Shown: positions 50,838 through 61,699 of the stretch, in pieces | Numbering within the stretch: position 1 is the stretch's first letter | Layout of the letters: the number at the start of each line of letters is the position of its first letter | DNA from: Arthrobacter sp. fls2-241-R2A-200 | GTDB taxonomy: Bacteria > Actinomycetota > Actinomycetes > Actinomycetales > Micrococcaceae | Direction of reading: 5' to 3' | DNA length: 64,000 nt | Assembly: GCF_030209745.1 (NCBI RefSeq) | Contig: NZ_JARVRJ010000005.1 | Location: forward strand, 62,001 to 126,000 | Notes under the pieces: generated by a model | Databases searched by the model: none | Told to the model about the DNA's origin: nothing | Seen by the model: the letters and a program-made list of their open reading frames with translations, nothing else | Position numbers and translations under genes: made by a program

Positions 50838-51598
50838 GCAAGCTACTTTCTCCAAACGCCGGGCCCGCTTCGCTCCTGCGAAGAATTCTCCAGCAAGGCC
50901 GATACGAAACCGTCACCATGCTGCGCAATGGCGAGCAGTTGATCCTGGCCATTGTCCTGCCCCTGATGGCGCTGGTAGGCCTTGCGGTGACGCCGCTGCT
51001 GGACGGACTGGGTGCCTCACGGGTTGACATCGCCACCCCCGGAATACTCGCGCTTTGCGCAATGTCCACAGCTTTCACGGGACAAGGCATCGCCACCGGA
51101 TTTGATCGGCGCTATGGCGTCCTCCGTTTCCTGTCCACCACTCCGCTCGGCAGGGGCGGCCTCATTGCGGGCAAGATTCTTGCGGTCCTCGCGGTGCTCT
51201 TCCTGCAGGTTGTGATCGTGGGAAGCGTTGCAGGCATGCTGGGCTGGCACCCCCGCCTGGACGGCTGGCTTCCAGGTATGTGCGTGTTGGTGCTCGGCGC
51301 GGCCGCGTTCACCGCGCTGGGGTTGCTCGTTGCCGGAACTGTAAGACCCGAGGCAACACTCGCAATTACCAACCTTCTATGGATCCTTTTGGGGGCACTG
51401 GGCGGCATCGTGGTGCCGGCCGAACGGCTTCCACCCCTGACCCAGGACATTGTCCACTTCCTGCCGTCCGGGGCGTTGGGCCTGGCTCTCCGGGATTCCT
51501 TCCTCTCCGGCGCAGCACCCCTCTCCGCCGTACTCACCCTGCTGCTGTGGACGGTGCTTGCCGGCGCCGCAGCCATCCGCTGGTTCAAGTGGAACTAA
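50834..51598 (+). CDS. ABC-2 type exporter permease
   Basis: 254 residues with about six hydrophobic segments. VTMLRNGEQLILAIVLPLMA near the N-terminus and FDRRYGVLRFLSTTPLGRGGL are typical of ABC-2 permeases. ATGA overlap with the ATPase gene; 22 nt before ctaA. Partner of the preceding ATPase. Confidence 0.9.
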   Translation: MSKLLSPNAGPASLLRRILQQGRYETVTMLRNGEQLILAIVLPLMALVGLAVTPLLDGLGASRVDIATPGILALCAMSTAFTGQGIATGFDRRYGVLRFLSTTPLGRGGLIAGKILAVLAVLFLQVVIVGSVAGMLGWHPRLDGWLPGMCVLVLGAAAFTALGLLVAGTVRPEATLAITNLLWILLGALGGIVVPAERLPPLTQDIVHFLPSGALGLALRDSFLSGAAPLSAVLTLLLWTVLAGAAAIRWFKWN

Positions 51599-51620
51599 CG
51601 ATTTCAGAATTGAGAAAACT

Positions 51621-52565
51621 GTGACCACGGCATCGCGATTCCCCAGAACCGTTCAGCGGCTAGCGTCCAAATTGCCCACGGAAGTCAATTCTGCCGTCCG
51701 GCGCCTGGCCCTGCTGTCACTGATCGGACAAACCGTGCTTGTGGTGACAGGAGGGGCAGTGCGCCTCACGTCCTCAGGCTTGGGCTGCCCTACCTGGCCC
51801 CGTTGCACCAACAATTCCCTGGTCAACACACCTGAGATGGGTATCCACGGCTTCATCGAATTCGGCAACAGGCTACTGACCTTCGCGCTGGCCGCCGTCG
51901 CCGTCTTCCTGTTGGTGTACTTGTGGAAGCTCCGCAAGGAGCGCAGGGACCTTTTCCTCCTCGCCCTTGGGCTCTTGGCCAGCATCCCTGCCCAAGCGAT
52001 CATCGGCGGGATTACGGTGTTGTCCAACCTCAACCCCTGGGTGGTGGGCCTGCACTTCCTGGTGTCGATGGCCCTGGTGGTCATCTCTACGCTCCTGGTC
52101 AATCGGGCCTATGGACGGACGGGGCGGTTCAAAAACCGTTTGCTCGTTGATTTGCCCGGTGTGGCGCGGCCGGTCATGGTGGCCGTGGCTGTTTGTTCCG
52201 CCATCGCCGTGATGCTCGGCGTCATCGTGACTGGCGCCGGGCCGCATGCCGGGGACGCCAATGCGCCCCGCAATGACCTCGATTGGGACCTCGTGTCGCA
52301 TCTGCATGCGATTCCCGCATACCTCATTACCGCAGGAAGCCTTTTCGCGCTGTACCTCGTGCTTCGGCGCAAGATCACCGGCCCGTTCCGCACCGCGACA
52401 TACCTGTTGCTCGCTGTCACGGTCCTGCAGGCCGTCATTGGCTTCACCCAGTACTACAACGGGATTCCGGCCCTGCTCGTGGGCACCCACATGCTGGGCG
52501 CTGCGCTCTTGATGATTGCGTCTACGAACGCTGCTGACCTCGCGACGCATAGCCCGCGCCGCTAG
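51621..52565 (+). CDS. ctaA: Heme A synthase (COX15/CtaA)
   Basis: 314 residues, eight predicted helices in two four-helix halves. TGGAVRLTSSGLGCPTWPRC carries the extracellular Cys pair of the Bacillus-type enzyme. Heme-ligand His residues appear in GIHGFIEFGNRL, VGLHFLVS, HLHAIPAY and GTHMLGA. It oxidises heme o to heme a for cytochrome c oxidase. GTG start 22 nt after the permease stop with a weak GAGAAA. ctaB, which makes heme o, is nearby on the other strand. Confidence 0.94.
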   Translation: MTTASRFPRTVQRLASKLPTEVNSAVRRLALLSLIGQTVLVVTGGAVRLTSSGLGCPTWPRCTNNSLVNTPEMGIHGFIEFGNRLLTFALAAVAVFLLVYLWKLRKERRDLFLLALGLLASIPAQAIIGGITVLSNLNPWVVGLHFLVSMALVVISTLLVNRAYGRTGRFKNRLLVDLPGVARPVMVAVAVCSAIAVMLGVIVTGAGPHAGDANAPRNDLDWDLVSHLHAIPAYLITAGSLFALYLVLRRKITGPFRTATYLLLAVTVLQAVIGFTQYYNGIPALLVGTHMLGAALLMIASTNAADLATHSPRR

Positions 52566-52711
52566 CCGCGGATCAACTGGGCGGGATCGGCCCGGGACGC
52601 CGCCACTGCGGGATAGGCCGCCGACAGCGTGCCGCTCAACAGGCCTGCGCCGATGCCCAGGAGGGTTGCGTACCCGGGAATCACCGGCGACCAACCTTCA
52701 GCCGCCGCGGA
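52562..52711 (-). pseudogene. C-terminal remnant of an FtsX/MacB-type ABC permease
   Basis: A 49-codon open stretch on the minus strand ends in TAG overlapping the ctaA stop. Its product (GWSPVIPGYATLLGIG, then SGTLSAAYPAVAASRADPAQ) is the last helix and tail typical of MacB/FtsX-family permeases. An in-frame TGA at 52714 and no related sequence upstream show that the rest of the gene has been lost. No start codon with a ribosome-binding site is present. Confidence 0.75.
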
Positions 52712-52834
52712 TCATCGTTGATTTTGCGGCTGAGTACTCTGCGGGCTTCGAAATGGGTGTTGTCGGAGTCCGACTAGGGGGTGGTGGCTTTAGCGGTTCG
52801 CGGCTGAGACGGGCGGCTTCGTTGTCAGTGAACG

Positions 52835-52882
52835 AAAAAGGCTCGACGCCGGAACTCACTTGAGTACCGGCGTCGAGCCTTT
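52835..52882 (-). terminator. Intrinsic terminator of ctaB
   Basis: Perfect 16-bp arms (52837-52852, 52867-52882) with a 14-nt loop. On the minus strand the stem ends in a run of five T. It lies 22 nt after the ctaB stop. Confidence 0.92.
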
Positions 52883-52904
52883 ATCTGGAAAGCTCTTGGA
52901 GTGC

Positions 52905-53867
52905 CTAGCCGCCGATGATAGGGAAGCCGATGAACGGGTCCACTGCCAAGGCGATGAACAGAAGTGTCAGGTAGCTGATGGAGCCGTGGAAGACCTTCAT
53001 GGCGCCCTTGTTGGACATGTCGCCGCCCTGGGCCCTCTTGTACAGGGCGTGGCTTTCGTACAGGAACCATGCACCGGCCAAGACGGCCACGACGCTGTAC
53101 ACCCAGCCCGCGCCACCCACCGGGATCAACAACAGCGAGCAGGCAACCATGGCCCAGGCATACAGGACCACCTGAACCGAGACCACTTTGGCGCCGGCAA
53201 TCGCGCCAAGCATAGGCACGTTGGCGTTGCGGTAGTCCTCGCCGTAGCGCATGGACAAGGGCCAGTAATGCGGGGGCGTCCACAGGAAGATGACCATGAA
53301 CAGAACGAAAGCCGGCCACTGAACGGTGTTGGTCACCGCGGCCCACGCAATCAGAACCGGGAAGCAACCTGCGGCCCCGCCCCACACGATGTTCTGGGCA
53401 GTGCGGCGCTTGAGGATCATCGTGTAGATGACCACGTAGAAAACAATCGCAGCGAGCCCAAGCCATGCGGACAGCGGATTGGCGCCGAACCACAAGATGG
53501 CGATCGATGCGGCCCCCAAGATCCAGGCGAACACGAGCGCTTCGCGGGGGGTGACCTCACCCGTGACGAGCGGGCGCTTCTCCGTGCGGTGCATCAGTTT
53601 GTCGATGTCGCGGTCAATGTAGCAGTTGAAAACACCGGCACTTCCAGCGGCGAAAGCACCACCGACCAGTGTCGCGAGGATCAGGCCGATGGAAGGGAAC
53701 CCGCGCTGGGCGAAAATCATGGTGGGGAGGGTGCTGACCAGGAGCAGCTCAATGACGCGCGGTTTCGTGAGAGCCAGATACGCCTTGAACTTGCGGGACA
53801 TTCCCATGCCTCCCCGGGCCGGGGACGCGTTAAGGGGCGTATCGGTTGTGCTCACAGCGGCAGTCAC
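52905..53867 (-). CDS. ctaB: Protoheme IX farnesyltransferase (heme O synthase)
   Basis: 320 residues, UbiA-type prenyltransferase with about nine helices. [19 protein letters not shown] holds the first Asp-rich metal/diphosphate motif, and the second loop is [13 protein letters not shown]. It adds farnesyl to heme b to give heme o. GTG 53867 is chosen; GTG 53855 is an alternative, as the first 20 residues are not conserved in general. Divergent from tkt. Confidence 0.93.
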   Translation of the reverse strand: MTAAVSTTDTPLNASPARGGMGMSRKFKAYLALTKPRVIELLLVSTLPTMIFAQRGFPSIGLILATLVGGAFAAGSAGVFNCYIDRDIDKLMHRTEKRPLVTGEVTPREALVFAWILGAASIAILWFGANPLSAWLGLAAIVFYVVIYTMILKRRTAQNIVWGGAAGCFPVLIAWAAVTNTVQWPAFVLFMVIFLWTPPHYWPLSMRYGEDYRNANVPMLGAIAGAKVVSVQVVLYAWAMVACSLLLIPVGGAGWVYSVVAVLAGAWFLYESHALYKRAQGGDMSNKGAMKVFHGSISYLTLLFIALAVDPFIGFPIIGG

Positions 53868-54283
53868 TCTGTTCTATGCTCTGGGGTTCTCACAGCGGCA
53901 GTCCCTGAAATGCGGGCGCATGAACCGCTGGCGGCCTTCAGATATCATACCGTGGCTGCAGGTGCACCGGTGTCCGCGAAAAACCGTGAATGTTTCCGAA
54001 ACTTCACTTCCTGCGAGCGAGCCTTGTGATTCATATAAGGCAAATTTCTGTCCAGTACGTGGGATTCCAGACTGCCGTGGCCTATTTAGGGCTAAGCTGT
54101 GAGCAGATCAGCACACACGTCGACTGTCCGGGAAACCGTATTCTCAGATGTCCGTGCGTCTGGATGAGAGATCAACGTTTCAATGGTGAACGGCTGGTAG
54201 AAACATTGCAGCGGGCGCCATCCTGAGCTTCCTGCGCGCCGTGTCCTCAACTTGCCGTCAGCACAGAAAGGGGCTCGGTTTTC
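53868..54283. other. Intergenic region between divergent ctaB and tkt
   Basis: 416 bp without a convincing gene. A 15-bp direct repeat (CTCACAGCGGCAGTC) occurs at 53851-53865, inside the ctaB start, and at 53889-53903. A/T-rich stretches around 54020-54050 may hold promoters. The only sizeable open frame (53990-54226) has no plausible protein character. Confidence 0.5.
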
Positions 54284-56410
54284 GTGCCACATTTGGAAGA
54301 GCAACAACTGTCATGGACGGATCTGGACCAGAAGGCAGTTGACACCATTCGCGTGTTGGCCGCCGATGCCGTGGAGAAGGTCGGTAACGGCCACCCCGGA
54401 ACGGCAATGAGTTTGGCTCCGGCAGCATACCTGCTGTTCCAGAAGCTGATGCGTCATGACCCGAAGAACCCGGACTGGCTGGGGCGGGACCGTTTTGTCC
54501 TGTCCCCCGGCCACACCTCCCTCACGCTTTACATCCAGCTGTTCCTCTCCGGTTACGGTTTGGAACTGAAGGACCTTGAAGCTCTCCGCACGTGGGGCTC
54601 GCTGACCCCGGGCCATCCCGAGTACAAGCACACTGCCGGTGTGGAAATCACCACCGGCCCGTTGGGCCAGGGCCTGGCCACGGCTGTTGGCTTCGCCTAC
54701 TCCCAGCGCCGCCAGCGTGGCCTGTTCGACGCCGACGCTCCCGCCGGCGAGTCGCCGTTCGACCACACCATCTGGGTCATCGCCTCCGACGGGGACATGC
54801 AAGAGGGCATCACCTCCGAGGCTTCCTCGCTGGCCGGGCACCAGGAGCTGGGCAACCTCGTGGTGGTTTACGACGAGAACCACATCTCCATCGAGGACGA
54901 CACCGATATCGCGTTCACCGAGGACGTCCTCAAGCGCTACGAAGCCTATGGCTGGCACACCCAGCGCGTGGACTGGACCAAGACCGGCAATTACGTCGAA
55001 GACGTCCAGGAGCTCTACTCCGCTTTGCAGGCGGCCAAGGCAGAGACCACCAAGCCCTCCATCATTTCCTTGCGGACCATCATTGGCTACCCGGCTCCCA
55101 AAAAGCAGAACACGGGCAAGATCCATGGCTCCGCCCTTGGCGCCGAGGAAGTCGCAGCACTGAAGACCGCCCTCGGCTTCGACCCGGAGAAGTCCTTCGA
55201 TGTGGACCCCGAAGTCCTTTCCCACACGCGTAAGGTCTTGGACCGCGGCGCCGAGGCCCGCGCGGCCTGGCAGGAGTCATTCGAAGCATGGCAGTCCTCC
55301 AACCCGGACGGTGCCTCGTTGCTCGAGCGTGTGGAGGCCAAGAAGCTTCCGGTCGGTATCGACGCAGCACTGCCCGTCTTCGAAGCCGGCAAGGAGGTCT
55401 CCACGCGTGTAGCCTCCGGCAAGGTGCTCAACGCCATTGCACCGTTGCTGCCCGAGCTCTGGGGCGGTTCGGCTGACCTTGCCGAGTCCAACAACACCAC
55501 TATCGAGGGCTCGCCGTCGTTCATCCCCGACTCGCGCTCCACCGCAGCCTGGAAGGGAAACCCCTACGGCCGCGTACTGCACTTCGGTATTCGCGAGCAC
55601 GCGGCTGCGGCAATCGTGAACGGCATCTCCCTCCACGGCCGCACCCGGGCTTTCTCCGGTACGTTCCTGATCTTCTCCGATTACCAGCGGCCGGCGATCC
55701 GCCTCGGCGCGCTGATGGGTGTACCGTCCTTGTACGTCTGGACACACGACTCCATCGGTTTGGGCGAAGACGGACCCACCCACCAGCCAGTGGAGCAGCT
55801 TGCATCGCTGCGCGCCGTTCCTGGCCTGGACGTGGTCCGTCCTGGAGACGCGAATGAGGTCTCAGCAGCGTGGAAGGTCATGCTCGAGAACCATGAGAAC
55901 CCTGCCGGCATCGTGCTCACGCGCCAGAACATCCCCACCTACGCCCGTGGCGAGGGCGTTGCCGACGGCGACAGCTTCGGCACCGCGGCAGGCGTTGCGA
56001 AGGGCGGCTACGTCCTTGCTGAAGCCTCGAAAGACGGCGCAACTGTCCAGGCTGAGGTCATCCTGATCGGTACCGGCTCGGAAGTGCAGCTTGCTGTCCA
56101 GGCCCGGGAGGCACTCCAAGCTGAAGGCATCCCAACCCGCGTTGTGTCCATGCCCTGTGTCGAATGGTTCAAGAGGCAGGATGACGCCTACCGCGAGTCG
56201 GTGCTCCCGGCAGCTGTGAAGGCCAGGGTTTCGGTGGAAGCCGGCCTGGCACTGGGCTGGAGGGAATTCGTTGGAGATTCGGGCCGTTCCATTTCATTGG
56301 AGCACTTCGGTGCATCGGCTGACTACAAGCGGCTTTTCCAGGAATTCGGCATTACCGCCGACGCCGTTGCTGCCGCTGCCAAAGACTCCCTCTCCGGCTT
56401 GACGGCCTGA
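54284..56410 (+). CDS. tkt: Transketolase
   Basis: 708 residues. [10 protein letters not shown] near 37, TPP motif [14 protein letters not shown] near 168, [11 protein letters not shown] and [17 protein letters not shown] in the pyrimidine domain, and an intact C-terminal domain. Moves two-carbon ketol units in the pentose phosphate pathway. GTG start with AAAGGGG about 10 nt upstream. First gene of tkt-tal-pgi-zwf-opcA-pgl. Confidence 0.96.
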   Translation: MPHLEEQQLSWTDLDQKAVDTIRVLAADAVEKVGNGHPGTAMSLAPAAYLLFQKLMRHDPKNPDWLGRDRFVLSPGHTSLTLYIQLFLSGYGLELKDLEALRTWGSLTPGHPEYKHTAGVEITTGPLGQGLATAVGFAYSQRRQRGLFDADAPAGESPFDHTIWVIASDGDMQEGITSEASSLAGHQELGNLVVVYDENHISIEDDTDIAFTEDVLKRYEAYGWHTQRVDWTKTGNYVEDVQELYSALQAAKAETTKPSIISLRTIIGYPAPKKQNTGKIHGSALGAEEVAALKTALGFDPEKSFDVDPEVLSHTRKVLDRGAEARAAWQESFEAWQSSNPDGASLLERVEAKKLPVGIDAALPVFEAGKEVSTRVASGKVLNAIAPLLPELWGGSADLAESNNTTIEGSPSFIPDSRSTAAWKGNPYGRVLHFGIREHAAAAIVNGISLHGRTRAFSGTFLIFSDYQRPAIRLGALMGVPSLYVWTHDSIGLGEDGPTHQPVEQLASLRAVPGLDVVRPGDANEVSAAWKVMLENHENPAGIVLTRQNIPTYARGEGVADGDSFGTAAGVAKGGYVLAEASKDGATVQAEVILIGTGSEVQLAVQAREALQAEGIPTRVVSMPCVEWFKRQDDAYRESVLPAAVKARVSVEAGLALGWREFVGDSGRSISLEHFGASADYKRLFQEFGITADAVAAAAKDSLSGLTA

Positions 56411-56432
56411 GACCCCCAAAAAGGAGAAACAC

Positions 56433-57551
56433 ATGACTACCACTCCCACACAGAAGCTCTCCGACGCCGGCGTTTCGATCTGGCTTGACGATCTCTCCCG
56501 TGGTCGCCTCGACACCGGCACACTCCAGAAACTCATCGATGAGAAGAACGTGGTGGGTGTAACCACCAACCCGTCCATCTTCCACGCAGCCATCACCACT
56601 GGCACCGACTACGACGACACCATCGCCAAGAAGGCTGCGGCCGGTGCCAGCGTTGAGGACACGATCTTTGAGATCACCACCACGGACGTTGCTGACGCCT
56701 GCGATCTTTTCGCCCCGGTCGCGGCTGCCACGAACGGCGTCGATGGACGCGTGTCCATTGAGGTGGACCCCCGCCTGGCGTGGGACACGGCCGGAACCAT
56801 CACCGAGGCCAAGAAGCTGCACGCACGGGTTAACAAGGACAACGTCCACATCAAGATCCCTGCCACCCTTGAGGGCCTTGAAGCAATCACCGCCACCCTG
56901 GCCGAGGGCATCAGCGTGAACGTGACCCTGATCTTCTCCCTGGAGCGCTACCGCGCGGTTATCAACGCTTTCCAGACCGGTCTCGAGAAGGCCAAGGAAA
57001 ACGGCCACGACCTCGCCAAGATCCACTCCGTGGCTTCTTTCTTTGTCTCCCGGGTCGACACCGAAATCGACAAGCGGCTGGACGCTATCGGCACTGATGA
57101 AGCCAAGGCTTTGAAGGGCAAAGCCGGCGTTGCGAACGCGCGCCTGGCCTACCAGGTCTACGAGGAACTCTTCTCCACGGAGCGGTGGGCGGTACTGGCC
57201 GAGGCCGGCGCCCTCCCCCAGCGCCCGCTGTGGGCCTCCACCGGTGTGAAAGACCCCGCCTACCCGGACACTCTCTACGTGACGCAGCTTGTGGCTGCCG
57301 GCGTTGTCAACACCATGCCTGAGAAGACCTTGGACGCGACGTTCGATCACGGCGAAGTCACTGGTGACACGATTACCGGCACCTATGATGAGGCCAACGA
57401 GACACTCAATGCCCTCGAAACGCTCGGCGTCTCCTACAACGACGTCGTCAAGCTGCTCGAGACCGAGGGCCTCGATAAGTTCGTCGGCGCATGGAAGGAA
57501 CTCCTCGCCGACGTCGAAGGTGCACTGGTCAACGCACGGAAGGCTTCCTAA
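56433..57551 (+). CDS. tal: Transaldolase
   Basis: 372 residues, the long actinobacterial type. [12 protein letters not shown] near the start, [13 protein letters not shown], catalytic Lys in [13 protein letters not shown] near 140, [12 protein letters not shown]. Transfers a dihydroxyacetone unit between sugar phosphates. An excellent AAGGAG lies upstream of the ATG; 22 nt after tkt. Confidence 0.96.
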   Translation: MTTTPTQKLSDAGVSIWLDDLSRGRLDTGTLQKLIDEKNVVGVTTNPSIFHAAITTGTDYDDTIAKKAAAGASVEDTIFEITTTDVADACDLFAPVAAATNGVDGRVSIEVDPRLAWDTAGTITEAKKLHARVNKDNVHIKIPATLEGLEAITATLAEGISVNVTLIFSLERYRAVINAFQTGLEKAKENGHDLAKIHSVASFFVSRVDTEIDKRLDAIGTDEAKALKGKAGVANARLAYQVYEELFSTERWAVLAEAGALPQRPLWASTGVKDPAYPDTLYVTQLVAAGVVNTMPEKTLDATFDHGEVTGDTITGTYDEANETLNALETLGVSYNDVVKLLETEGLDKFVGAWKELLADVEGALVNARKAS

Positions 57552-57557
57552 CCCACT

Positions 57558-59189
57558 ATGAGCACAATCAGCTACGACGCCAGCGGTGCCGCCCAGCAGG
57601 CCATCGCGCAGCACATCGACGGCCTGGTCGAAGACAGGATTGCTACCCGGATTTTTGCCAAGGACCACACCCTGTGGGGTCCTGACGCGGAATCCGAGTC
57701 AGCAATTCGACTCGGCTGGGTGGAAGCTCCCACCGTGTCCCAGTCTTTGGTTGACGGAATCGTGGAACTTCGTGATGCCCTCCGCGCCGAGGGAGTCTCC
57801 CGCATTGTCCTGTGCGGCATGGGAGGCTCTTCACTGGCTCCGGAGGTCATTGCCGGTACCGCCGGCGTCGAGCTGACTGTCCTGGACAGCACGGATCCTG
57901 AACAGGTCAGTGCTGCTGTGGCGGACCGATTGGCGGAAACGGCCATTGTCGTTTCGTCCAAGTCCGGCTCCACGGTTGAAACCGACTCCCAGCGGCGGGT
58001 CTTCGAGAAAGCGTTCAACGACGCCGGGATCGATGCCAAGAGCCGGATCGTCATTGTCACCGATCCAGGGTCTCCCTTGGACAAAGCCTCCCGCGAGGCA
58101 GGCTACCGTGCGGTGTTCAACGCTGACCCTCATGTCGGCGGCCGCTTCTCGGCACTCACCGCATTCGGCCTCGTGCCCTGCGGACTGGCCGGTGTGGATA
58201 TTCAGGCGTTCCTGGACGAGGCTGAGGAAGCTGCGGAGATCCTCAATGAGGATTCGGCAGACAACATCGGTCTCGCCTTGGGCAGTGCACTCGGCGGGAC
58301 CACGCCGCTGCGCAACAAGATCGTCATCGCCGAGGACGGCTCCGGAATCGTTGGATTCGCTGATTGGGCAGAACAGCTTATAGCTGAGTCCACGGGCAAG
58401 CTCGGCACCGGCCTGCTCCCGGTAGTCGCCGGTCCGGACTCGCCTGAAGCCCTCGGCGGCGCCTCGGATGTCTTGGTGGTGCGACTCGTGGGCGCGGAAG
58501 CCGACGTCGAACTTCGCGAGAATGAAGTAGCGATCGCTGGTGGACTGGCGTCGCAGATGTTCCTCTGGGAATTCGCAACTGCGGTTGCCGGTCGCCTTCT
58601 GGCCATCAATCCGTTCGATCAGCCCGACGTCGAGGCTGCGAAGGTAGCCGCCCGCGGCTTGCTGGACGCACGCCCCGAGCCGACTCCGGCTGCCTTCACC
58701 GATGGTGCCGTGGAAGTTCGCGGAGGTGACTGGCTCGGTTCCGCATCGACGGTGTCCGGGGCGGTGCAGGCGCTCCTTGGACAACTGGGTTCCGACGGCT
58801 ATCTCAGTGTTCAGGCCTACCTTGACCGTATTTCCCACGCGCCGCTTGCCGGGATCCGCGATGAGCTCGCGGCTGTGACGGGACGTCCGGTGACGTTTGG
58901 TTGGGGCCCCAGGTTCCTCCACTCCACTGGGCAGTTCCACAAGGGGGGGCCCGCCATCGGCGTCTTCCTGCAGGTCACCGCGGCCTCGTCCAAGGATCTC
59001 GAGATCCCGGAGCGTCCGTTTACCTTCGGGCAGCTCATTGCGGCCCAGGCCTCCGGTGATGCCCAAGTCCTGGAGGGTCATGGCCGCCCCGTCCTGCGGC
59101 TGCACCTCACTGAGCGTGCCGCTGGCGTGGCCCAACTCCAGGAAGTCGTCGCTGCTCTGGCCGGCCAGGCCAGCGAAATCGGAAGCTAA
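57558..59189 (+). CDS. pgi: Glucose-6-phosphate isomerase
   Basis: 543 residues. SIS-fold pieces are VLCGMGGSSLAPEVIAG near 80, VVSSKSGSTVETDSQ near 132, FVTDPGSP-like VTDPGSPLDKASREAGY, and the C-terminal GPRFLHSTGQFHKGGP with the catalytic His/Lys. This fused SIS form is typical of Actinobacteria (type with tal in some annotations). Interconverts glucose-6- and fructose-6-phosphate. 6 nt after tal. Confidence 0.9.
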   Translation: MSTISYDASGAAQQAIAQHIDGLVEDRIATRIFAKDHTLWGPDAESESAIRLGWVEAPTVSQSLVDGIVELRDALRAEGVSRIVLCGMGGSSLAPEVIAGTAGVELTVLDSTDPEQVSAAVADRLAETAIVVSSKSGSTVETDSQRRVFEKAFNDAGIDAKSRIVIVTDPGSPLDKASREAGYRAVFNADPHVGGRFSALTAFGLVPCGLAGVDIQAFLDEAEEAAEILNEDSADNIGLALGSALGGTTPLRNKIVIAEDGSGIVGFADWAEQLIAESTGKLGTGLLPVVAGPDSPEALGGASDVLVVRLVGAEADVELRENEVAIAGGLASQMFLWEFATAVAGRLLAINPFDQPDVEAAKVAARGLLDARPEPTPAAFTDGAVEVRGGDWLGSASTVSGAVQALLGQLGSDGYLSVQAYLDRISHAPLAGIRDELAAVTGRPVTFGWGPRFLHSTGQFHKGGPAIGVFLQVTAASSKDLEIPERPFTFGQLIAAQASGDAQVLEGHGRPVLRLHLTERAAGVAQLQEVVAALAGQASEIGS

Positions 59190-59204
59190 GGCTTAGAACC
59201 AAAC

Positions 59205-60761
59205 ATGCCAGAATCTGAAAACGGCCGGAAGAACACTCCCCCACGCAATCCTCTCCGGGACCCGCGGGACCGGCGCCTGAACCGCATTGCGGGGCCTTCG
59301 TCCTTGGTGTTCTTTGGAGTCACCGGGGACCTTGCCCGTAAAAAACTGATGCCCGCGGTGTATGACCTCGCCAACCGTGGCCTCCTGCCGCCAAGCTTCG
59401 CTTTGGTGGGGTTTGGCAGGCGCGATTGGGACAACGCTGATTTCGCCGCCGAGGTTAAAGAGAACGTCAAGGCCAACGCCAGGACAAAGTTCGACGACGG
59501 CGTCTGGGAGCAGCTTGCTTCCGGTATCCGCTTCGTCCAAGGCGAGTTCGACGACGACGACGCTTTCGAGCGCTTGGGCGACGTTCTGGACGAGCTGGAC
59601 GAGACGCGCGGAACCCGGGGCAACCATGGCTTCTACCTGTCCATCCCGCCCAAGGCGTTCGAGCAAGTCTGCCGTCAGCTCTCCAAACACGGGCTGGCCG
59701 AAGGCAAGCCCGGGCAGTGGCGCCGCGTGGTGATTGAGAAGCCGTTCGGGCACGACCTCGAGTCCGCCCGGCAGCTGAACGACATCGTCGAATCGGTGTT
59801 CCCGGCCGATGCCGTGTTCCGGATCGATCACTACCTGGGCAAGGAAACAGTCCAGAACATCCTGGCCCTGCGCTTCGCGAACCAGTTGTTCGAACCACTG
59901 TGGAATGCCAACTACGTGGACCACGTCCAGATCACCATGGCCGAGGACATTGGCACCGGTGGCCGGGCGGGTTATTACGACGGCGTCGGCGCGGCACGTG
60001 ACGTGATCCAGAACCACTTGCTGCAGTTGCTGGCCTTGACGGCGATGGAAGAGCCCATCTCTTTCAACGCCAGTGACCTGAGGGCTGAGAAGGAAAAGGT
60101 TCTTGCAGCTGTGAAGCTCCCTGATGATCTGTCCACGCACTCAGCACGTGGTCAGTTCACTGGTGGCTGGCAGGGCGGTGAGGAAGTCCTCGGCTACTTG
60201 GACGAGGACGGAATCCCGGCCGACTCCAAGACGGAGACCTACGCGGCCATCCGCGTGGACATCAACACCCGCCGCTGGAACGGCGTCCCGTTCTACCTTC
60301 GTGCCGGCAAGCGACTGGGCCGCCGCGTCACGGAAATCGCCGTGGTGTTCAAACGGGCACCTAACCTCTTGTTCCGTGACCACGGGGAAGACGACTTCGG
60401 TCAGAACGCAGTGGTCATCCGTGTGCAGCCGGATGAGGGCGCCACCATCCGCTTCGGTTCCAAGGTCCCGGGTACGCAGATGGAGGTCCGTGACGTGACC
60501 ATGGACTTCGGTTACGGCCATTCCTTCACCGAATCCAGCCCGGAAGCCTACGAACGGCTCATCCTTGATGTTCTCCTGGGAGAACCACCGCTGTTTCCAC
60601 GGCATCAGGAAGTGGAACTGTCCTGGAAGATCCTCGATCCGTTCGAGGAATACTGGGCGGGCCTGGATGAACAACCACAACCCTACGCACCCGGCAGTTG
60701 GGGTCCGGCCTCGGCCGATGCCCTGCTGGCCCGCGACGGACGAACCTGGAGAAGGCCATGA
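59205..60761 (+). CDS. zwf: Glucose-6-phosphate 1-dehydrogenase
   Basis: 518 residues. NADP-binding GVTGDLARKKLMPA near 39, substrate-site RIDHYLGKETVQNIL near 206 (catalytic His within it), and EKPFGHDL. First step of the oxidative pentose phosphate pathway. Its TGA overlaps the opcA ATG by 4 nt, fitting the known partnership with OpcA. Confidence 0.97.
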   Translation: MPESENGRKNTPPRNPLRDPRDRRLNRIAGPSSLVFFGVTGDLARKKLMPAVYDLANRGLLPPSFALVGFGRRDWDNADFAAEVKENVKANARTKFDDGVWEQLASGIRFVQGEFDDDDAFERLGDVLDELDETRGTRGNHGFYLSIPPKAFEQVCRQLSKHGLAEGKPGQWRRVVIEKPFGHDLESARQLNDIVESVFPADAVFRIDHYLGKETVQNILALRFANQLFEPLWNANYVDHVQITMAEDIGTGGRAGYYDGVGAARDVIQNHLLQLLALTAMEEPISFNASDLRAEKEKVLAAVKLPDDLSTHSARGQFTGGWQGGEEVLGYLDEDGIPADSKTETYAAIRVDINTRRWNGVPFYLRAGKRLGRRVTEIAVVFKRAPNLLFRDHGEDDFGQNAVVIRVQPDEGATIRFGSKVPGTQMEVRDVTMDFGYGHSFTESSPEAYERLILDVLLGEPPLFPRHQEVELSWKILDPFEEYWAGLDEQPQPYAPGSWGPASADALLARDGRTWRRP

Positions 60762-61699
60762 TCGTAGATCTACCGGACACCACCACTTCCAAGATCTCCA
60801 AGAAGATCCAGTCCTTGCGTGAACAGGGCGGTGTGATAGCCCTCGGCCGTGTCCTGACACTGGTGGTGGTCACCAAGTCCGGGCTGGAAGAGGAAGCCAT
60901 CGAGGCCGCCAACGAGGCCAGCCGTGAGCACCCCTGCCGGATCATCGTGCTCGCCGACGCCGGTACCGAAGGTCCGGATCGCCTCGATGCACAAATCCGG
61001 GTAGGCGGAGACGCGGGCGCCTCGGAAGTCATCGTCTTGCGAGGCCACGGACATATGGCACACGAAAGTGAATCACTCGTCTCTGCCTTGCTGCTGCCCG
61101 ACGCGCCGATCGTTGCTTGGTGGCCTCACGGCGCCCCGGAAAACGCCTGCGAAACGTCCATTGGACGCATCGCACACCGCCGGATCACCGACTCCGCGAA
61201 CGAACCCGACCCACGCCTGGCGTTGGAGAACATCCGGGCCACCTACAAGGCAGGAGACACCGACCTCGCGTGGACCCGCCTGACCAACTGGCGAATGCAA
61301 CTCGCGGCCGTCTTCGACCAGTTCGACGGCGATCCCGTCTCCGCCGTCGCCGTGGAGGGCGCCTCCGACTCTCCCAGCACGCTTCTGCTCGCAGCGTGGC
61401 TTAGCTTGGCGCTACAAGCCCCCGTGACCATCGTGGCCGACCCAGCCGGCACCGGCATCCGCAGGGTGCGCCTGACCCGTGCCAGCGGCGACGTGCAACT
61501 CTTCCGCCCCGGCCTGTCCGTAGCGGAACTGACCCAGCCCGGACAGCCCGCGCAACGGATTACCCTTCCACGCCGCAGCCTCAAAGACTGCCTCGCAGAA
61601 GAACTCCGCAGGCTCGACCCCGACGAAGTCTTCGGCGAAGTGATTACCATGGGACTGCCACTTACCAGCCAGAGGAGAGTCCAGACCAGTGCACGCTGA
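60758..61699 (+). CDS. opcA: Glucose-6-phosphate dehydrogenase assembly protein OpcA
   Basis: 313 residues starting MIVDLPDTTTSKISKKI. GRVLTLVVVT, LLLPDAPIVAWWPHGAP and SIGRIAHRRITDS are OpcA hallmarks. Needed for active Zwf in Actinobacteria and cyanobacteria. ATGA overlap with zwf and an 11-nt overlap with pgl. Confidence 0.94.
   Translation: MIVDLPDTTTSKISKKIQSLREQGGVIALGRVLTLVVVTKSGLEEEAIEAANEASREHPCRIIVLADAGTEGPDRLDAQIRVGGDAGASEVIVLRGHGHMAHESESLVSALLLPDAPIVAWWPHGAPENACETSIGRIAHRRITDSANEPDPRLALENIRATYKAGDTDLAWTRLTNWRMQLAAVFDQFDGDPVSAVAVEGASDSPSTLLLAAWLSLALQAPVTIVADPAGTGIRRVRLTRASGDVQLFRPGLSVAELTQPGQPAQRITLPRRSLKDCLAEELRRLDPDEVFGEVITMGLPLTSQRRVQTSAR

Noticed and set aside
52566-52836. A functional gene between ctaA and the ctaB terminator
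   Set aside because: Only the short permease remnant is recognisable; the rest has stops in all frames that matter and no start signals.
53990-54226. 78-codon frame in the ctaB-tkt intergenic region
   Set aside because: No ribosome-binding site, atypical codon use and no similarity that I recognise; more likely leader/promoter DNA.
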